Shown here: piece by piece, positions 52,187 through 60,501 of the stretch
Numbering within the stretch: position 1 is the stretch's first letter
Layout: each line of letters opens with the position of its first letter
Assembly (NCBI GenBank): GCA_965205385.1
Contig: CBDBGS010000008.1
Coordinates: forward strand, 1,550,001-1,614,000
DNA from: CATOSP01 sp965205385
Lineage (GTDB): Bacteria > Chloroflexota > Dehalococcoidia > Lucifugimonadales > UBA3495
DNA length: 64,000 bases
Direction: 5' to 3'
The notes under the pieces: model-generated
What the model saw: the letters and a program-made list of their open reading frames with translations, nothing else
The model's database searches: none
What the model was told of the DNA's origin: nothing
Translations under genes and position numbers: made by a program

Positions 52187-53715
52187 CTAGCCGCCGCCCC
52201 GGCGCTCGCCGCCGCTGCCGTGTTCGCCACCGGACTCGCCGCCGGACTCCCCTCCGCTACTGCCATGCTCACCACCACCTTCGCCGCCCGACTGGCTCCC
52301 CTCGCTACCGGAACCAACCTCGGCGTGGGCCACCCATCCGGTGAACGACGCCTGCGTCGCAGGGAGGGTGACCGTCACGATTTCACCGGGAGCGAGGGGT
52401 CTGGGGGGCGTCGGACCCAGTTCCGTCCCGTTCGACAGGTGCACTTCGATCCTCACCCGGTCCAGCACGCCGTTGGTCGTGTTCTCCACAGTGCCCCTGA
52501 AGGAGTTGCTCGGAGCGTCGTAGCTCAGTATCAGCCGGGCGCCGCGAACCGCATCAAAGGTCTCGTCCGGCGCCAGCATACTCACTGCGCCGCTGCCCTC
52601 TTCGCTGCCGCCGCTGGACTCGCTGCCGCCGGATTCAGCGCCCGCTCCTCCTGTGTGAGGTACGGGGCCGGTGCCGGCGCAGTCGAACACCTCCAGGTGA
52701 ACTACGTATCCGTCGAACGAAACTCCGGCAAGATTCGGTTCGCTGGCCACTGACACGCTGGACGTTGCTTCCTGTCCGGGACTCAGATGCCCCAGAACGT
52801 CGGGACCAAGCTCCCCAACCGTCGTCGTTCCCGACTTCAGGTGGGGTTCGGCCTGCACGTAGCAGAGCTTCTGCGGGAGCGTGTTCTGCACCGTTGACTG
52901 GACGGACTGCGTTGCCGCATCGTACCGGGCGGAGACGGCCAGCCCGCCCAGGACGCCGTTCCACGTCTGGTCGAGGGGCGTGATGGGGCTGGACATGGCT
53001 GCTTCCATCGCGGCTTCATTGCTGGCTCCGCCACTCTCGGCGCCTTCGGGACCGTCTGGGCCGCTTTCGCCGCCACCTTCGCCGCTCCCTGCACCGCCTG
53101 CCTGGCCCGCCTCGCCTCCACCAACCTCGGCATGAGGCGTCCATCCGGTGAACGATGCCGCCGTCGCAGGCATGTCTATCGATACCACCTCGCCGGGGGC
53201 CATGTCTATCGGAATCGTAGGGCCGAGCTCCGTTCCGTTGGAGAGGTGCACTTCGATCCTGACCTGGGTCAGGACGCCGTTGGTCGTGTTCTCCACGGTG
53301 CCTTTGAAGGAGTTGCTCGGGGCGTCGTAGCTCATGATGAGCCGGGCGCCGGCGCGAACCATGTCGAAGGTCTCATCCGGCGCCAGCATATTGGCGCTGG
53401 CCTCTTCGCTGCCGCCGGAGCCTTCGGAACCCTCGCCGCCCGAACCCTCGCCACCGGAGCCGCTCTCGCCGACGCCTTCAGTTCCCTCTCCGCCGGATTC
53501 GCTGCCTTCGACTCCGCTGCCGTGCTCACCCCCGGATTCGCCGCCCCTCCCTCGGACACGCTCTGACCGGCCGTGGTGCGGTCACCGTTGCGGCCGCCTT
53601 CCGGTCCCGTGTTGTCCGTACACCCGATGACGATCATCGCTGAGAGCAAGGCCACCAGGAGCGCCCCCACCAGGAACGTCTTCGCCACCAGCTTCTTGAT
53701 CTTCCTGCCAATCAT
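52187..53715 (-). CDS. Lipoprotein with three related beta domains and Gly/Ser/Glu-rich linkers (single-base frameshift)
   Basis: The start is placed at ATG 53715 with GGAGGTG 6 bases upstream. A lipoprotein signal (FLVGALLVALLSAMIVIGC) is followed by a Gly/Ser/Glu-rich linker. One base is missing near 53,544-53,547 in a C run; restoring it gives exactly 510 codons. Domain 1 and domain 3 are near copies (MLAPDETFD, GARLIMSYDAPSNSFKGTV, ENTTNGVLTQVRIEVHLSNG, FTGWTPHAEVG). Domain 2 is a diverged relative (NGVLGGLAVSARYDAATQSV, YVQAEPHLKSGTTTV) with two Cys. The pattern 'G-x-V-x-N-x-t-x-x-x-l-x-x-V-x-I-E-V-x-L' is FxLYD-like. Position next to the sensor kinase suggests an envelope stress partner; that is inference. 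Confidence 0.78.
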
Positions 53716-53842
53716 CGTTTCACCTCCTTCGTGAATATTCCTGACGCCACTCACGATAGCGATGAAATGTCGCAGAAATATGTCAGCCGAGGCCGCAGGT
53801 TACAATCGTCCGGATGAAGGCAGAGAAACAGAGGAGGGGACG

Positions 53843-54073
53843 ATGACTTGCTGGGTCTACGAGGATGGTCCCACCAACAGGGTGCGCGTCCACAAGGCGA
53901 CATGCAACCGCTGCAACGATGGCCGGGGAATGAAGGGCTCGCGTCTTCCCGATAATCGGTGGCACGGCCCGTTCGGTTCCGAACGGGAAGCCATTGACCG
54001 CGCACTGCGCACAGGCCGCCTGGACGCCAGGGGGTGCTGGTTCTGTCTACGAGGTATGGGAAGTCTTCGGTAG
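53843..54073 (+). CDS. Small protein with Cys pairs
   Basis: The ATG at 53843 follows GAGGAGGGG. The 76-residue product has MTCWVYEDGPTNRVRVHKAT, then CNRCNDGRGMKGSRLPDNRW and a final CWFCLRGMG. Two CxxC knuckles about 45 residues apart could form one zinc ribbon. The central HGPFGSEREAIDRALRTGRL is a helix like that of short 'host-nuclease-inhibitor'-type proteins, but no family is certain. It is divergent from the lipoprotein gene. MITE copy 3 lies 60 bases after its stop. Confidence 0.62.
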   Translation: MTCWVYEDGPTNRVRVHKATCNRCNDGRGMKGSRLPDNRWHGPFGSEREAIDRALRTGRLDARGCWFCLRGMGSLR

Positions 54074-54132
54074 CGGCCAGCGCATCGTCACGCAGTCAGA
54101 TACCGCTTGCCTTTTCATGGGACGCGCCGAAA

Positions 54133-54266
54133 GTAACTGTTCAGACTTGTTGGGTCGAATTGGTCGAAAGCCGTTGGATAGCCCTCAGCCTGAGCGTCAG
54201 CAACGTGGATTAGCTCCCGATTTTCGACCTTCAAACCCTCGGATCCCCTCAAGTCTGAACAGTTAC
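54133..54266. mobile_element. MITE of a second family (134 bp)
   Basis: Perfect 17-bp terminal inverted repeats (GTAACTGTTCAGACTTG at 54133-54149 and its complement at 54250-54266) are flanked by the 8-bp target duplication CGCCGAAA (54125-54132 and 54267-54274). The ends differ from those of the MITEs at 39,976 and 41,518. There is no coding capacity. It sits just upstream of the promoter of the NYN gene. Confidence 0.94.
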
Positions 54267-54281
54267 CGCCGAAAATAAGGA

Positions 54282-54311
54282 TTGACGAAACGCAACCCAG
54301 ACTGCTATTCT
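54282..54311 (+). promoter_or_regulatory. Probable promoter of the NYN-domain gene
   Basis: TTGACG (54282-54287) and TATTCT (54306-54311) with an 18-base spacer make a good sigma70-type promoter. Transcription would start near 54,318, giving a ~60-base leader made mostly of the hairpin at 54,328. The promoter begins 8 bases from the end of the MITE's target duplication. Confidence 0.7.
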
Positions 54312-54327
54312 AGGGGTGGAGTTCTTC

Positions 54328-54377
54328 CCCGCCCGCTGGATCGTGGCCTCGGCCATATCCCTGGGCGGGTGTTTTTT
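54328..54377 (+). promoter_or_regulatory. Terminator-like attenuator directly before the NYN start codon
   Basis: CCCGCCC (54328-54334) pairs with GGGCGGG (54363-54369). Inside, GGAT/ATCC and TGGC-CTCG-GCCA extend it into one long structured hairpin. TGTTTTTT follows and runs directly into the ATG at 54378. An alternative pairing of GGGG (54,313) with CCCC (54,327-54,330) could compete. This is the form of an attenuator; there is no separate Shine-Dalgarno. Confidence 0.72.
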
Positions 54378-54965
54378 ATGCGCACTCTCGTACTTATCGA
54401 CGGTCAGAATCTATATCATCTGGCGCGGAGGGCGTGGGCCTCCGGGTCGTCCACACCGTACGCTTGGCCGAGCTATGACGTTACGAAGCTGGCGAGCGTC
54501 CTTGTCTCCAGAGTGCCGGACCGCACGTTGACAGAGACTCGCTTCTACACAGGCGTGCCTGATCCAGCCGCCGGTCCTACGCAGCTGTTCTGGCACGGCT
54601 TCTGGTCGAACAAGATCAGGTATCTGCGGAGTCGAGGGGTCTACGTCTACAGGGGCAGAGTGAACGCCGGAGGGCAGGAAAAGGGTGTGGATGTCAGCCT
54701 GGCCCTGGACCTCGTGAGAGCTACCTACGAGCGACAATATGAAGTTGCCGTCATCGTGAGCCAGGACTGGGACTTCGGACCTGCGGTACGTTTGGCGAAA
54801 GAGATTGCCAAGGCGCAGGACAGGCGGCTCGTGTTCGAATCCTGCTTCCCGCTCGGACCAGGTAGTCACTCTCGGAGAGGGGTTCCGGGAACAACCTGGA
54901 TTCCGATAGACCAGACTACCTACGATAGTTGCCGCGATCAGAGGGATTACCGCCCAAGCAAGTAG
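54378..54965 (+). CDS. NYN-domain (LabA/DUF88-like) ribonuclease
   Basis: A 195-residue protein that starts with the first strand of the fold (MRTLVLIDGQNLYHLARRAW). The NYN/PIN-like active site is formed by Asp in LIDGQN, acidic residues in KGVDVSLALDLVRAT and the late Asp in VIVSQDWDFGPAVRLA. It should cut RNA in a metal-dependent way. The start is fixed by the domain edge, although the mRNA in front of it is an attenuator hairpin rather than a ribosome site. Stand-alone NYN proteins act in RNA decay and in some defence systems; the neighbour at 55252 has no known role. Confidence 0.9.
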   Translation: MRTLVLIDGQNLYHLARRAWASGSSTPYAWPSYDVTKLASVLVSRVPDRTLTETRFYTGVPDPAAGPTQLFWHGFWSNKIRYLRSRGVYVYRGRVNAGGQEKGVDVSLALDLVRATYERQYEVAVIVSQDWDFGPAVRLAKEIAKAQDRRLVFESCFPLGPGSHSRRGVPGTTWIPIDQTTYDSCRDQRDYRPSK

Positions 54966-55251
54966 TGAGGTTACAGGATGGAGAGAGGCGAATCGTCTCA
55001 TAGCTCTACCAGACTTGGAAAAATCGAGGACATTCACGTTAGGACTCAGGTTGACTGAGTAGCTGAGGGCTTACCTCATCCGCTCGGGGCGACGATTCCC
55101 AATGCCCCTTCCGGGGAAAACCTACTTATACACACACCCGGAGAACGAGCCTCGGGAGTAGATGGGGCAGGGCAATGTGGGAAGGTAAAATCGCGGCACG
55201 GTAGGGTGTTCGGCTCTTGCCTGGTTCAAACCCCTTCCCGGAGGTTTAATT

Positions 55252-56283
55252 ATGGAAGAGCATGGAGATTTGCCCGAAGTGCAAGGATTCCAGTTCGTTG
55301 ATATGGTGGGAAGCCCAGTCACAATAGGTGGCTTGGACGAGATACGGGGAATCCGCGAGGCTGTGAACGACCTCCGCATTGCGATCGACGGGTTTTTCGT
55401 CCAACCGAGCGAGCTGCACCGAGAGTCGATACCTTTCCTTGCGCGACAATGCTCCGTGTTCCTAAGAAAGATGGCACTAGGAGATCGGTGGAGTCCTCGC
55501 CTGTTGAGTGTTGAAACGTCCCAGAAGATGGGTTTGGAGTTCGACAGAGTGCGAATCCCGACCATGTTGCGGAGGGCCATACTGTCATCGGCTTCGACGA
55601 ATATGACCGAAGGTCTCCTCACGATCACGAAACTGAACGACGAGACCGGAGAACCGGAAGCCCGCACCGAACTCCCCATAGGATCCCAACGGCTGACCTT
55701 TGACGTTCAGTGGCCCTTACCAGGTATGGCGGAATGGGTGGAACAACCAACGCCGGAATCTCCCTGGAGATTAGCTCCAGACGGGTTGTTTGACGGCGGG
55801 ACGACTCTCGGACACGATTGTGATCGCTGGCTGGCTCAACAACTCGTGAGAATTGATAATCGGTCTGTCTCACTCGGCGAAGTCATAAGGATGGTGGTCA
55901 ACACGGAAGGTGCCCACGCCCCACCTTTAGACCGGCTTATGATTCCAAAAGAAGGGGGAGACGAATCCAGGGAAAAGATTGTCGAGAGTTATAAGCTCCA
56001 TATCCTGGGGCGCATTACGGTCTTCGGCATCCGATACGATCACTTAATCACGACCTTGACCGGTCTACACTTATATTGGGTGTTGACCCGGAGCGAGTTT
56101 AGCGAGCAGCTCGGCGGACCCGGATCTATCCCGGTGGTCGGCGTGGGTGCGGATGACGTGTTCCCTAACGATGGAGGTTGGCTCTCGTTCGATGGTGGGC
56201 TTGTGCCAGCCCTCCGTCCAGAAGGGCAAACAGTAGTGCACACGATCAGGGTTCCCCGTGCCCGGAATAGCGAAAAGCGGTAG
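55252..56283 (+). CDS. Hypothetical protein
   Basis: A 343-residue protein with GGAGG 8 bases before the ATG; visibly less GC-rich than its neighbours. No signal peptide or membrane segment. It has a long alpha/beta first half (MVGSPVTIGGLDEIRGIREA, LHRESIPFLARQCSVFLRKM) and a second half with LLTITKLNDETGEPEARTEL and LGRITVFGIRYDHLITTLTG. I see no ATPase, nuclease, HTH or protease motif. Lower GC and the nearby IS and MITE suggest acquired cargo. Confidence 0.75.
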   Translation: MEEHGDLPEVQGFQFVDMVGSPVTIGGLDEIRGIREAVNDLRIAIDGFFVQPSELHRESIPFLARQCSVFLRKMALGDRWSPRLLSVETSQKMGLEFDRVRIPTMLRRAILSSASTNMTEGLLTITKLNDETGEPEARTELPIGSQRLTFDVQWPLPGMAEWVEQPTPESPWRLAPDGLFDGGTTLGHDCDRWLAQQLVRIDNRSVSLGEVIRMVVNTEGAHAPPLDRLMIPKEGGDESREKIVESYKLHILGRITVFGIRYDHLITTLTGLHLYWVLTRSEFSEQLGGPGSIPVVGVGADDVFPNDGGWLSFDGGLVPALRPEGQTVVHTIRVPRARNSEKR

Positions 56284-56607
56284 CGCCGTGGTGGGCCCGG
56301 AGGCTCCCACGTTTGGTTTTCATGAATCAGTTTGATCAAGGGCGAGATGCCCCAGCCACCGGGATAAGCGAGAATACCGATTCACGATTCTGGCTGAGGA
56401 AGAGCCTGCCGAGGAGAAGGTGAATCTTGACGTCTCATTGGCTGTGCTCGGACCTATGGTCCCTTACTCGTCCTTCATGCAGTAGAACGAGGCTCCAGCC
56501 GGACCTCCCAGCGAAAAGTTCGCAATTCGGTACGTGTAGGCCCACCAGATCCTATTGACTGGGTGCTTTTCCCTTTTTGGTTGCTACTCGACCCGCGTAA
56601 ACTTGCC
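56284..56607. other. Intergenic region left of the insertion sequence
   Basis: Nothing convincing was found: no ORF with a ribosome site, no RNA gene and no repeat. It ends at the left end of the IS1182-type element. Confidence 0.5.
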
Positions 56608-58401
56608 CTAGAAACCGGGCCGAAAAGTCCTGGTTGGGTAGGGGGATTTGGGCAATAAAGCCGACGTGAGCAGGATCACGGACCACAGTTGTCCGAGCCG
56701 GACCGCGCAGAAATTGGCCGCAGCATGGGCGACAACAAAGGGGACAATATTGAGGACGACGCTGCGGCCTGTTGCGCCGCCACCGGTACGGCCCGACCGC
56801 CCGAGTTTCCCGGCCACCAGGGTCAGGTTGGCTACCGTGGCAGCCAGATACAGCTGGAATCGCGTCTTGACCCTGCCGAAATAGCGGGACTGGCGAATGC
56901 CCAACTGGACCAGCCGGGCCAACCGGTGTTCCACCACCACTCGGCGCACTCGATATTCGTCATAATGAGTGCTTTGCTGCAACGCTCGGGCCTGCTGCAG
57001 CAGGGCTTCCTGGGGATGGATCAGCACCCGCCGCCCCCTACTCCCCTTGGCTGCGATGCACTGGGACCGCAGTGGACATGTCCGACATTCGGCCCCGTCG
57101 AACTGGAAGGCCTGCAAGCGGTGGACCCGCCCTGTGCGACCCGTCCGCTTTCCCGCCGGCACGATGGTGTGGGTAACCTGTCCGGCGGGACAGGTGCAAC
57201 TGCCCGCGGCCAGGTCAATATGGAAGTCCTCTTTCGGAAAGTGCTTCCGGTCGGGCCGTCCCGGCACTCTGGCCACCAACCGGCGTCCCGCATCGGCGAA
57301 TGCCTGCCTGGTATCGCCATCCCCATAGGCGGCGTCGCCCATGGCTTCCTCCACCGGCACACCGGTGTTGGCCTCGCTCTGCTCCACCAATTCCAGCGAT
57401 CCCAGGTTGTCCGGAGCGTTGCCGGGCAATACCTCCACCGCGGTGATCAGCTGGGAGTCGGTGTCCACCACGATGGCCGCCTTGTGTCCGTCGAACCGTC
57501 TACTGCTGCTCTTGTGGTCGTGGCGCATCTCCGGGTCATGCACCGACATCATCCGGTCCCGGCTCACCCCGTCCTTGAGATTCACTCCGTCATCGGTCCG
57601 CTCCACGTCCTGGAGCAGCAACTGCCCCAGCAGTTCCGCCGCCGCCACTATCTGCTGCCGCTCAGCGCTATCCTCCCCCAATTCCCTCTGCGCCTGCCGC
57701 GACAACTCCAACAACCGGTCGGCGTCTCTCACAATCTCGGCCAGCAGGGCCTGCCGCGCCCGTTTGTCGCTCCAGTCGATGGCCGACTCACCCTTCACGC
57801 TGGAACCCAGGTACCGCTCATATCCCCGGGCCTTGGCCCATTCTTTGACGCTGGACTTCTCCACTGCCGCCAGCGCCCGCAACAGCTTGACGATCCCGTC
57901 CGCCAACAGATTGTAGGTGTCCTTCACCGCGCCACGGCCCAGGATGTTGGTCGTGTCCAACGCCACCCGCATCCCGCGCCCTTTCAGATACCCCGACTCC
58001 CGGGCCAAACGCAGGCTGGACTCGAACACCTCCCGCACCTTGCCGTGCAGTATCAGCTGGGCGCGGAACACCTGCAGCGTGCTCTTGGCGAAGGGACGGT
58101 CTTCCACCTCAATCCCCAAGGCCACCTTCCACCGGATGTCGAAGTCGGCCCGGGCCTTGGCCTCAGCGTCGCTCACCTTGTCGTGGGACTGGAGCAGGAG
58201 CGCCGTCGCCAGCAGGCTGGGCGGCACGCTGTCCCGGCCGTTGTCGGCGCAGTAGAACCCGGCGAAATCGGGGTCCCGGAACAGGCGGCCCCGCAGCGAG
58301 GCCAGCAGACCGTAGAAGGTGTCCCGCCCCACGTGGTCCAGATACAACCGGTCTGCTTCCCAGAGGCCCCTCTGGTCCGACCGCTCTCCCAGCATGCTCA
58401 A
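56608..58401 (-). CDS. IS1182-family DDE transposase
   Basis: A 597-residue transposase. The N-terminal domain (PDFAGFYCADNGRDSVPPSL, SHDKVSDAEAKARADFDIRW) is typical of IS1182. The DDE core: first Asp in GRGMRVALDTTNILG, second Asp in DGHKAAIVVDTDSQLITAVEV, then GDAAYGDGDTRQAF, and the final Glu in the C-terminal helix (VRRVVVEHRLARLVQLGIRQ). A Cys-rich knuckle (CTCPAG...CRTCPLRSQC) lies between. It is complete. The stop codon lies in the left terminal inverted repeat, so transcript and element end together. Confidence 0.94.
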   Translation of the reverse strand: MSMLGERSDQRGLWEADRLYLDHVGRDTFYGLLASLRGRLFRDPDFAGFYCADNGRDSVPPSLLATALLLQSHDKVSDAEAKARADFDIRWKVALGIEVEDRPFAKSTLQVFRAQLILHGKVREVFESSLRLARESGYLKGRGMRVALDTTNILGRGAVKDTYNLLADGIVKLLRALAAVEKSSVKEWAKARGYERYLGSSVKGESAIDWSDKRARQALLAEIVRDADRLLELSRQAQRELGEDSAERQQIVAAAELLGQLLLQDVERTDDGVNLKDGVSRDRMMSVHDPEMRHDHKSSSRRFDGHKAAIVVDTDSQLITAVEVLPGNAPDNLGSLELVEQSEANTGVPVEEAMGDAAYGDGDTRQAFADAGRRLVARVPGRPDRKHFPKEDFHIDLAAGSCTCPAGQVTHTIVPAGKRTGRTGRVHRLQAFQFDGAECRTCPLRSQCIAAKGSRGRRVLIHPQEALLQQARALQQSTHYDEYRVRRVVVEHRLARLVQLGIRQSRYFGRVKTRFQLYLAATVANLTLVAGKLGRSGRTGGGATGRSVVLNIVPFVVAHAAANFCAVRLGQLWSVILLTSALLPKSPYPTRTFRPGF

Positions 58402-58474
58402 GCCCTCGCTATTTCTTGATGGCTCAAGTATAGCTGACCACCCGGCTGAAGCCAGTTTCCGGCCACGTTTCTAG
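56608..58474 (-). mobile_element. IS1182-family insertion sequence
   Basis: The ends are imperfect inverted repeats: left CTAGAAACCGGGCCGAAAA and, complemented, right CTAGAAACGTGGCCGGAAA (about 16 of 19 match). CTAG at each end could be a palindromic target that was duplicated (56608-56611 and 58471-58474). One transposase gene fills the element, and its stop codon lies in the left terminal repeat. It has inserted between the unknown gene and the RDD gene. Confidence 0.88.
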
Positions 58475-58606
58475 TGATATCGTTCGCCACATGCCAAGGG
58501 TGAATGGGTGCGAGGGTGCGAATATTGGAGGTCCTGGCGTGGGACGGTCTGAAGGGGAGCGCCGGGCCGCTGGGAGGTTAGCATATACGAGCTACAGGGA
58601 CGGGAG

Positions 58607-59110
58607 TTGGCGACATTTCTCCAGCGGTTCTCGGCGTATTTGCTGGACAGCTTATTTTCCACCGTGCCGCTGGTTGTCTTTCTCGTTTCTTTAGGCGTTT
58701 CTTTGTTCTTCAGTTTCGGGGATGAGGATGTACGCGATTCTGGCCGAAACGATGGTGTCTTCTATGCAGTGTTTGCCGTGATGGTGGTGAGTCTAGTCCT
58801 GTCGGTGGGCTACCTTGTCTGGTGGCTGATCGCGCTGAGGCAAGGGCAGACTCCCGGCAAGCAGATCGTCGGCATTCGCGTGATCCGAGTAGACGGCAGC
58901 CCCTCTGGGTGGGGATTCACGTTTTTACGGGAGGTTGTCATCAAAGGGATGCTGGGGGCCCTCCTATCAGGTATAACTGGCGGAATCTACTGGGTAGTGG
59001 ACCACTTGTGGCCTCTCTGGGACGCGAACCGCCAGGCATTGCACGACAAAATGATGAACACTGTCGTTGTGCAAAACCCAAGACAGCATTCTGAGCGCAG
59101 TCACGAATGA
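58607..59110 (+). CDS. RDD-family membrane protein
   Basis: The 167-residue chain from TTG 58607 starts at the RDD core (LQRFSAYLLDSLFSTVPLVV, where the usual R-x-x-A-x-x-x-D spacing is present). Three membrane helices follow, with QGQTPGKQIVGIRVIRVDGS between helices 2 and 3 (the 'TPGK-x-x-x-G' signature). An end of HLWPLWDANRQALHDKMMNT is typical. No ATG fits, and the TTG has GGGACGGG upstream. RDD proteins often act in ion or small-molecule transport. The gene starts 130 bases right of the insertion sequence, so the IS may have changed its promoter. Confidence 0.85.
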   Translation: MATFLQRFSAYLLDSLFSTVPLVVFLVSLGVSLFFSFGDEDVRDSGRNDGVFYAVFAVMVVSLVLSVGYLVWWLIALRQGQTPGKQIVGIRVIRVDGSPSGWGFTFLREVVIKGMLGALLSGITGGIYWVVDHLWPLWDANRQALHDKMMNTVVVQNPRQHSERSHE

Positions 59111-59169
59111 CCTGATGCGCAGGGAGGCTTGAGGCCCGATCCTTCGTGGGGACGGCGAGGGAGTATGTC

Positions 59170-59723
59170 ATGAACCAAACAGGGGTCTCTTACGGCCGCG
59201 TGACCCGGATCAGCCATTGACTTAGCGCGCTGTTGGTCCTTGCCATGATCCCGATTGGCCTGATCATGACCCGGATCGAAGCCGGCCCAGGCCCGGACTC
59301 GCTTTACCGGACCCACGTGGCTCTCGGGCTGATGATCTTGGCGCTCACTGGCATCCGGTTGGGCGCGCTCGTCTTCAAGCGTTGGCCGGGGCCTCCACCG
59401 GCTTGTCGTCTATTCGTACCGTGGCTTTCCTGGGCGCGCATGTTCTCCTCTACGTAGTCCTGGTTGCGTTGATTGTGATTGGGACCGGCGTGCTTCTCTT
59501 AAGCGGACTCGCGCCCACACCCGCCGGCGTTGTGCCAGGTGAGATTCAAGATGTACCGCCGCGGTCCGCACATCACCTGCTCGCGATCGTGTTCATTGTG
59601 CTGCTGCCAATGCACGTGGCGGGCGTGTTGGAACACCAGTTGCGCACGGGCGATGTGTTCTCGCGAATGGGTATAGGGTGGTTCAATCGACGCGGCGCGC
59701 GGGCAGGAGCTTCCGAGCAATAG
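59170..59723 (+). pseudogene. Cytochrome b561-like protein, broken by a TGA and a frameshift
   Basis: ATG 59170 starts MNQTGVSYGRVTRISH, then TGA (59218-59220) stands where the family has Trp (HW-x-x-A). The same frame continues with LSALLVLAMIPIGLIMTRIE and RTHVALGLMILALTGIRLGA, then shifts near 59,391-59,400 (GGCCTCCACCGG) into GLSSIRTVAFLGAHVLLYVV, GVLLLSGLAPTPAG and HHLLAIVFIVLLPMHVAGVL. With both repaired it is 185 codons, normal for a b561. The haem-binding His in 'RISH', 'RTH', 'AHV' and 'HVAGVLEHQ' are present. Two lesions of different type suggest a true pseudogene. Confidence 0.82.
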
Positions 59724-60043
59724 CGTCCAACGCGGGAGGGATGCTTGGCCGCATCCCAAGAAATCCTTCCACGGCAAGTTGAGTCCCTCAGACAGTTGGT
59801 GGACTCTTGGTGTTCAGTAGCGAATGGTTAGTGGCTAATGGCCCCGCCGCCGTGACTAGTCACGCACCATCGGATTCCGCGCACCGACGCCAGGGAACCG
59901 GCCACTGAAAACTGACGTTAGACTCTATCTAATTGCCTTTACATGCGATGGCCTGTAAAATTCGGCTTAGCTCCCCAAATTGACCTTTTTATCAAGCAGA
60001 ATTCTCCGCTATGGCGGAGAACTGCGAGCAACGGAGGAGAAAT
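59724..60043. other. Intergenic region before the thiolase gene pair
   Basis: No ORF with coding character. The promoter for the gene pair at 60,044 should lie here (AT-rich near 59,930-60,000, e.g. TTGACC followed by AATTCT), but no well-spaced -35/-10 pair is evident. Confidence 0.45.
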
Positions 60044-60454
60044 ATGGCAAAACAGGGCGTGGAGCCCGACGACCTCACGAAGGCCTTCTTCGAGGCCGCT
60101 ACCGCAGGGCGATTGGTGATCCAGAATTGCGCCGCCTGCGACCGGTTGCAGAATCCTCCCCTGCCCAGATGCGGCGGGTGCGGCTCCGGCGACAACCTCG
60201 AATGGAAGACCATGAGCGGCCGTGGCAAGATCTACAACTATTGTGTGGTGCATGACTGTCCCATTCGGTTGCTACAGCAAGACCAGCCGTTCAACTTGGC
60301 TGTCATCATGCTGGATGACGACCCCGACATACAGATGTATTCCCACTTGCCAGGAGTCCCGGTGGACGAGGTCCCGGTCGGCGGCAGCGTGGAGGTAATA
60401 TTCGAGCCAACCGCCAACGGACAGGTAATCCCCGAGTGGCGCTTAGTCAGTTAG
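60044..60454 (+). CDS. Zn-ribbon/OB-fold (DUF35) acyl-CoA-associated protein
   Basis: Start at ATG 60044 with GGAGGAG 7 bases upstream. A 136-residue protein with the rubredoxin-like ribbon (CAACDRLQNPPLPRC, CGGC), followed by GRGKIYNYCVVHDCP and VPVGGSVEVIFEPTANGQVI of the OB fold. Such DUF35 proteins bind acyl-CoA and form complexes with thiolase-like enzymes, as in archaeal HMG-CoA synthesis and bacterial sterol side-chain breakdown. The gene lies 47 bases before its thiolase partner. Confidence 0.92.
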   Translation: MAKQGVEPDDLTKAFFEAATAGRLVIQNCAACDRLQNPPLPRCGGCGSGDNLEWKTMSGRGKIYNYCVVHDCPIRLLQQDQPFNLAVIMLDDDPDIQMYSHLPGVPVDEVPVGGSVEVIFEPTANGQVIPEWRLVS

Positions 60455-60501
60455 CCCCCTTTTCCCGGAATACATCGCTAGTTCTTGTAGAGGAGTGAAC
60501 T

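Noticed and set aside
53762..53842. N-terminal extension of the small Cys-pair protein
   Set aside because: The upstream frame lacks a ribosome site and the GAGGAGGGG sequence clearly favours the ATG at 53,843.
56689..58419. A 576-codon plus-strand open frame
   Set aside because: It is the mirror of the IS1182 transposase, whose DDE motifs are complete on the minus strand.
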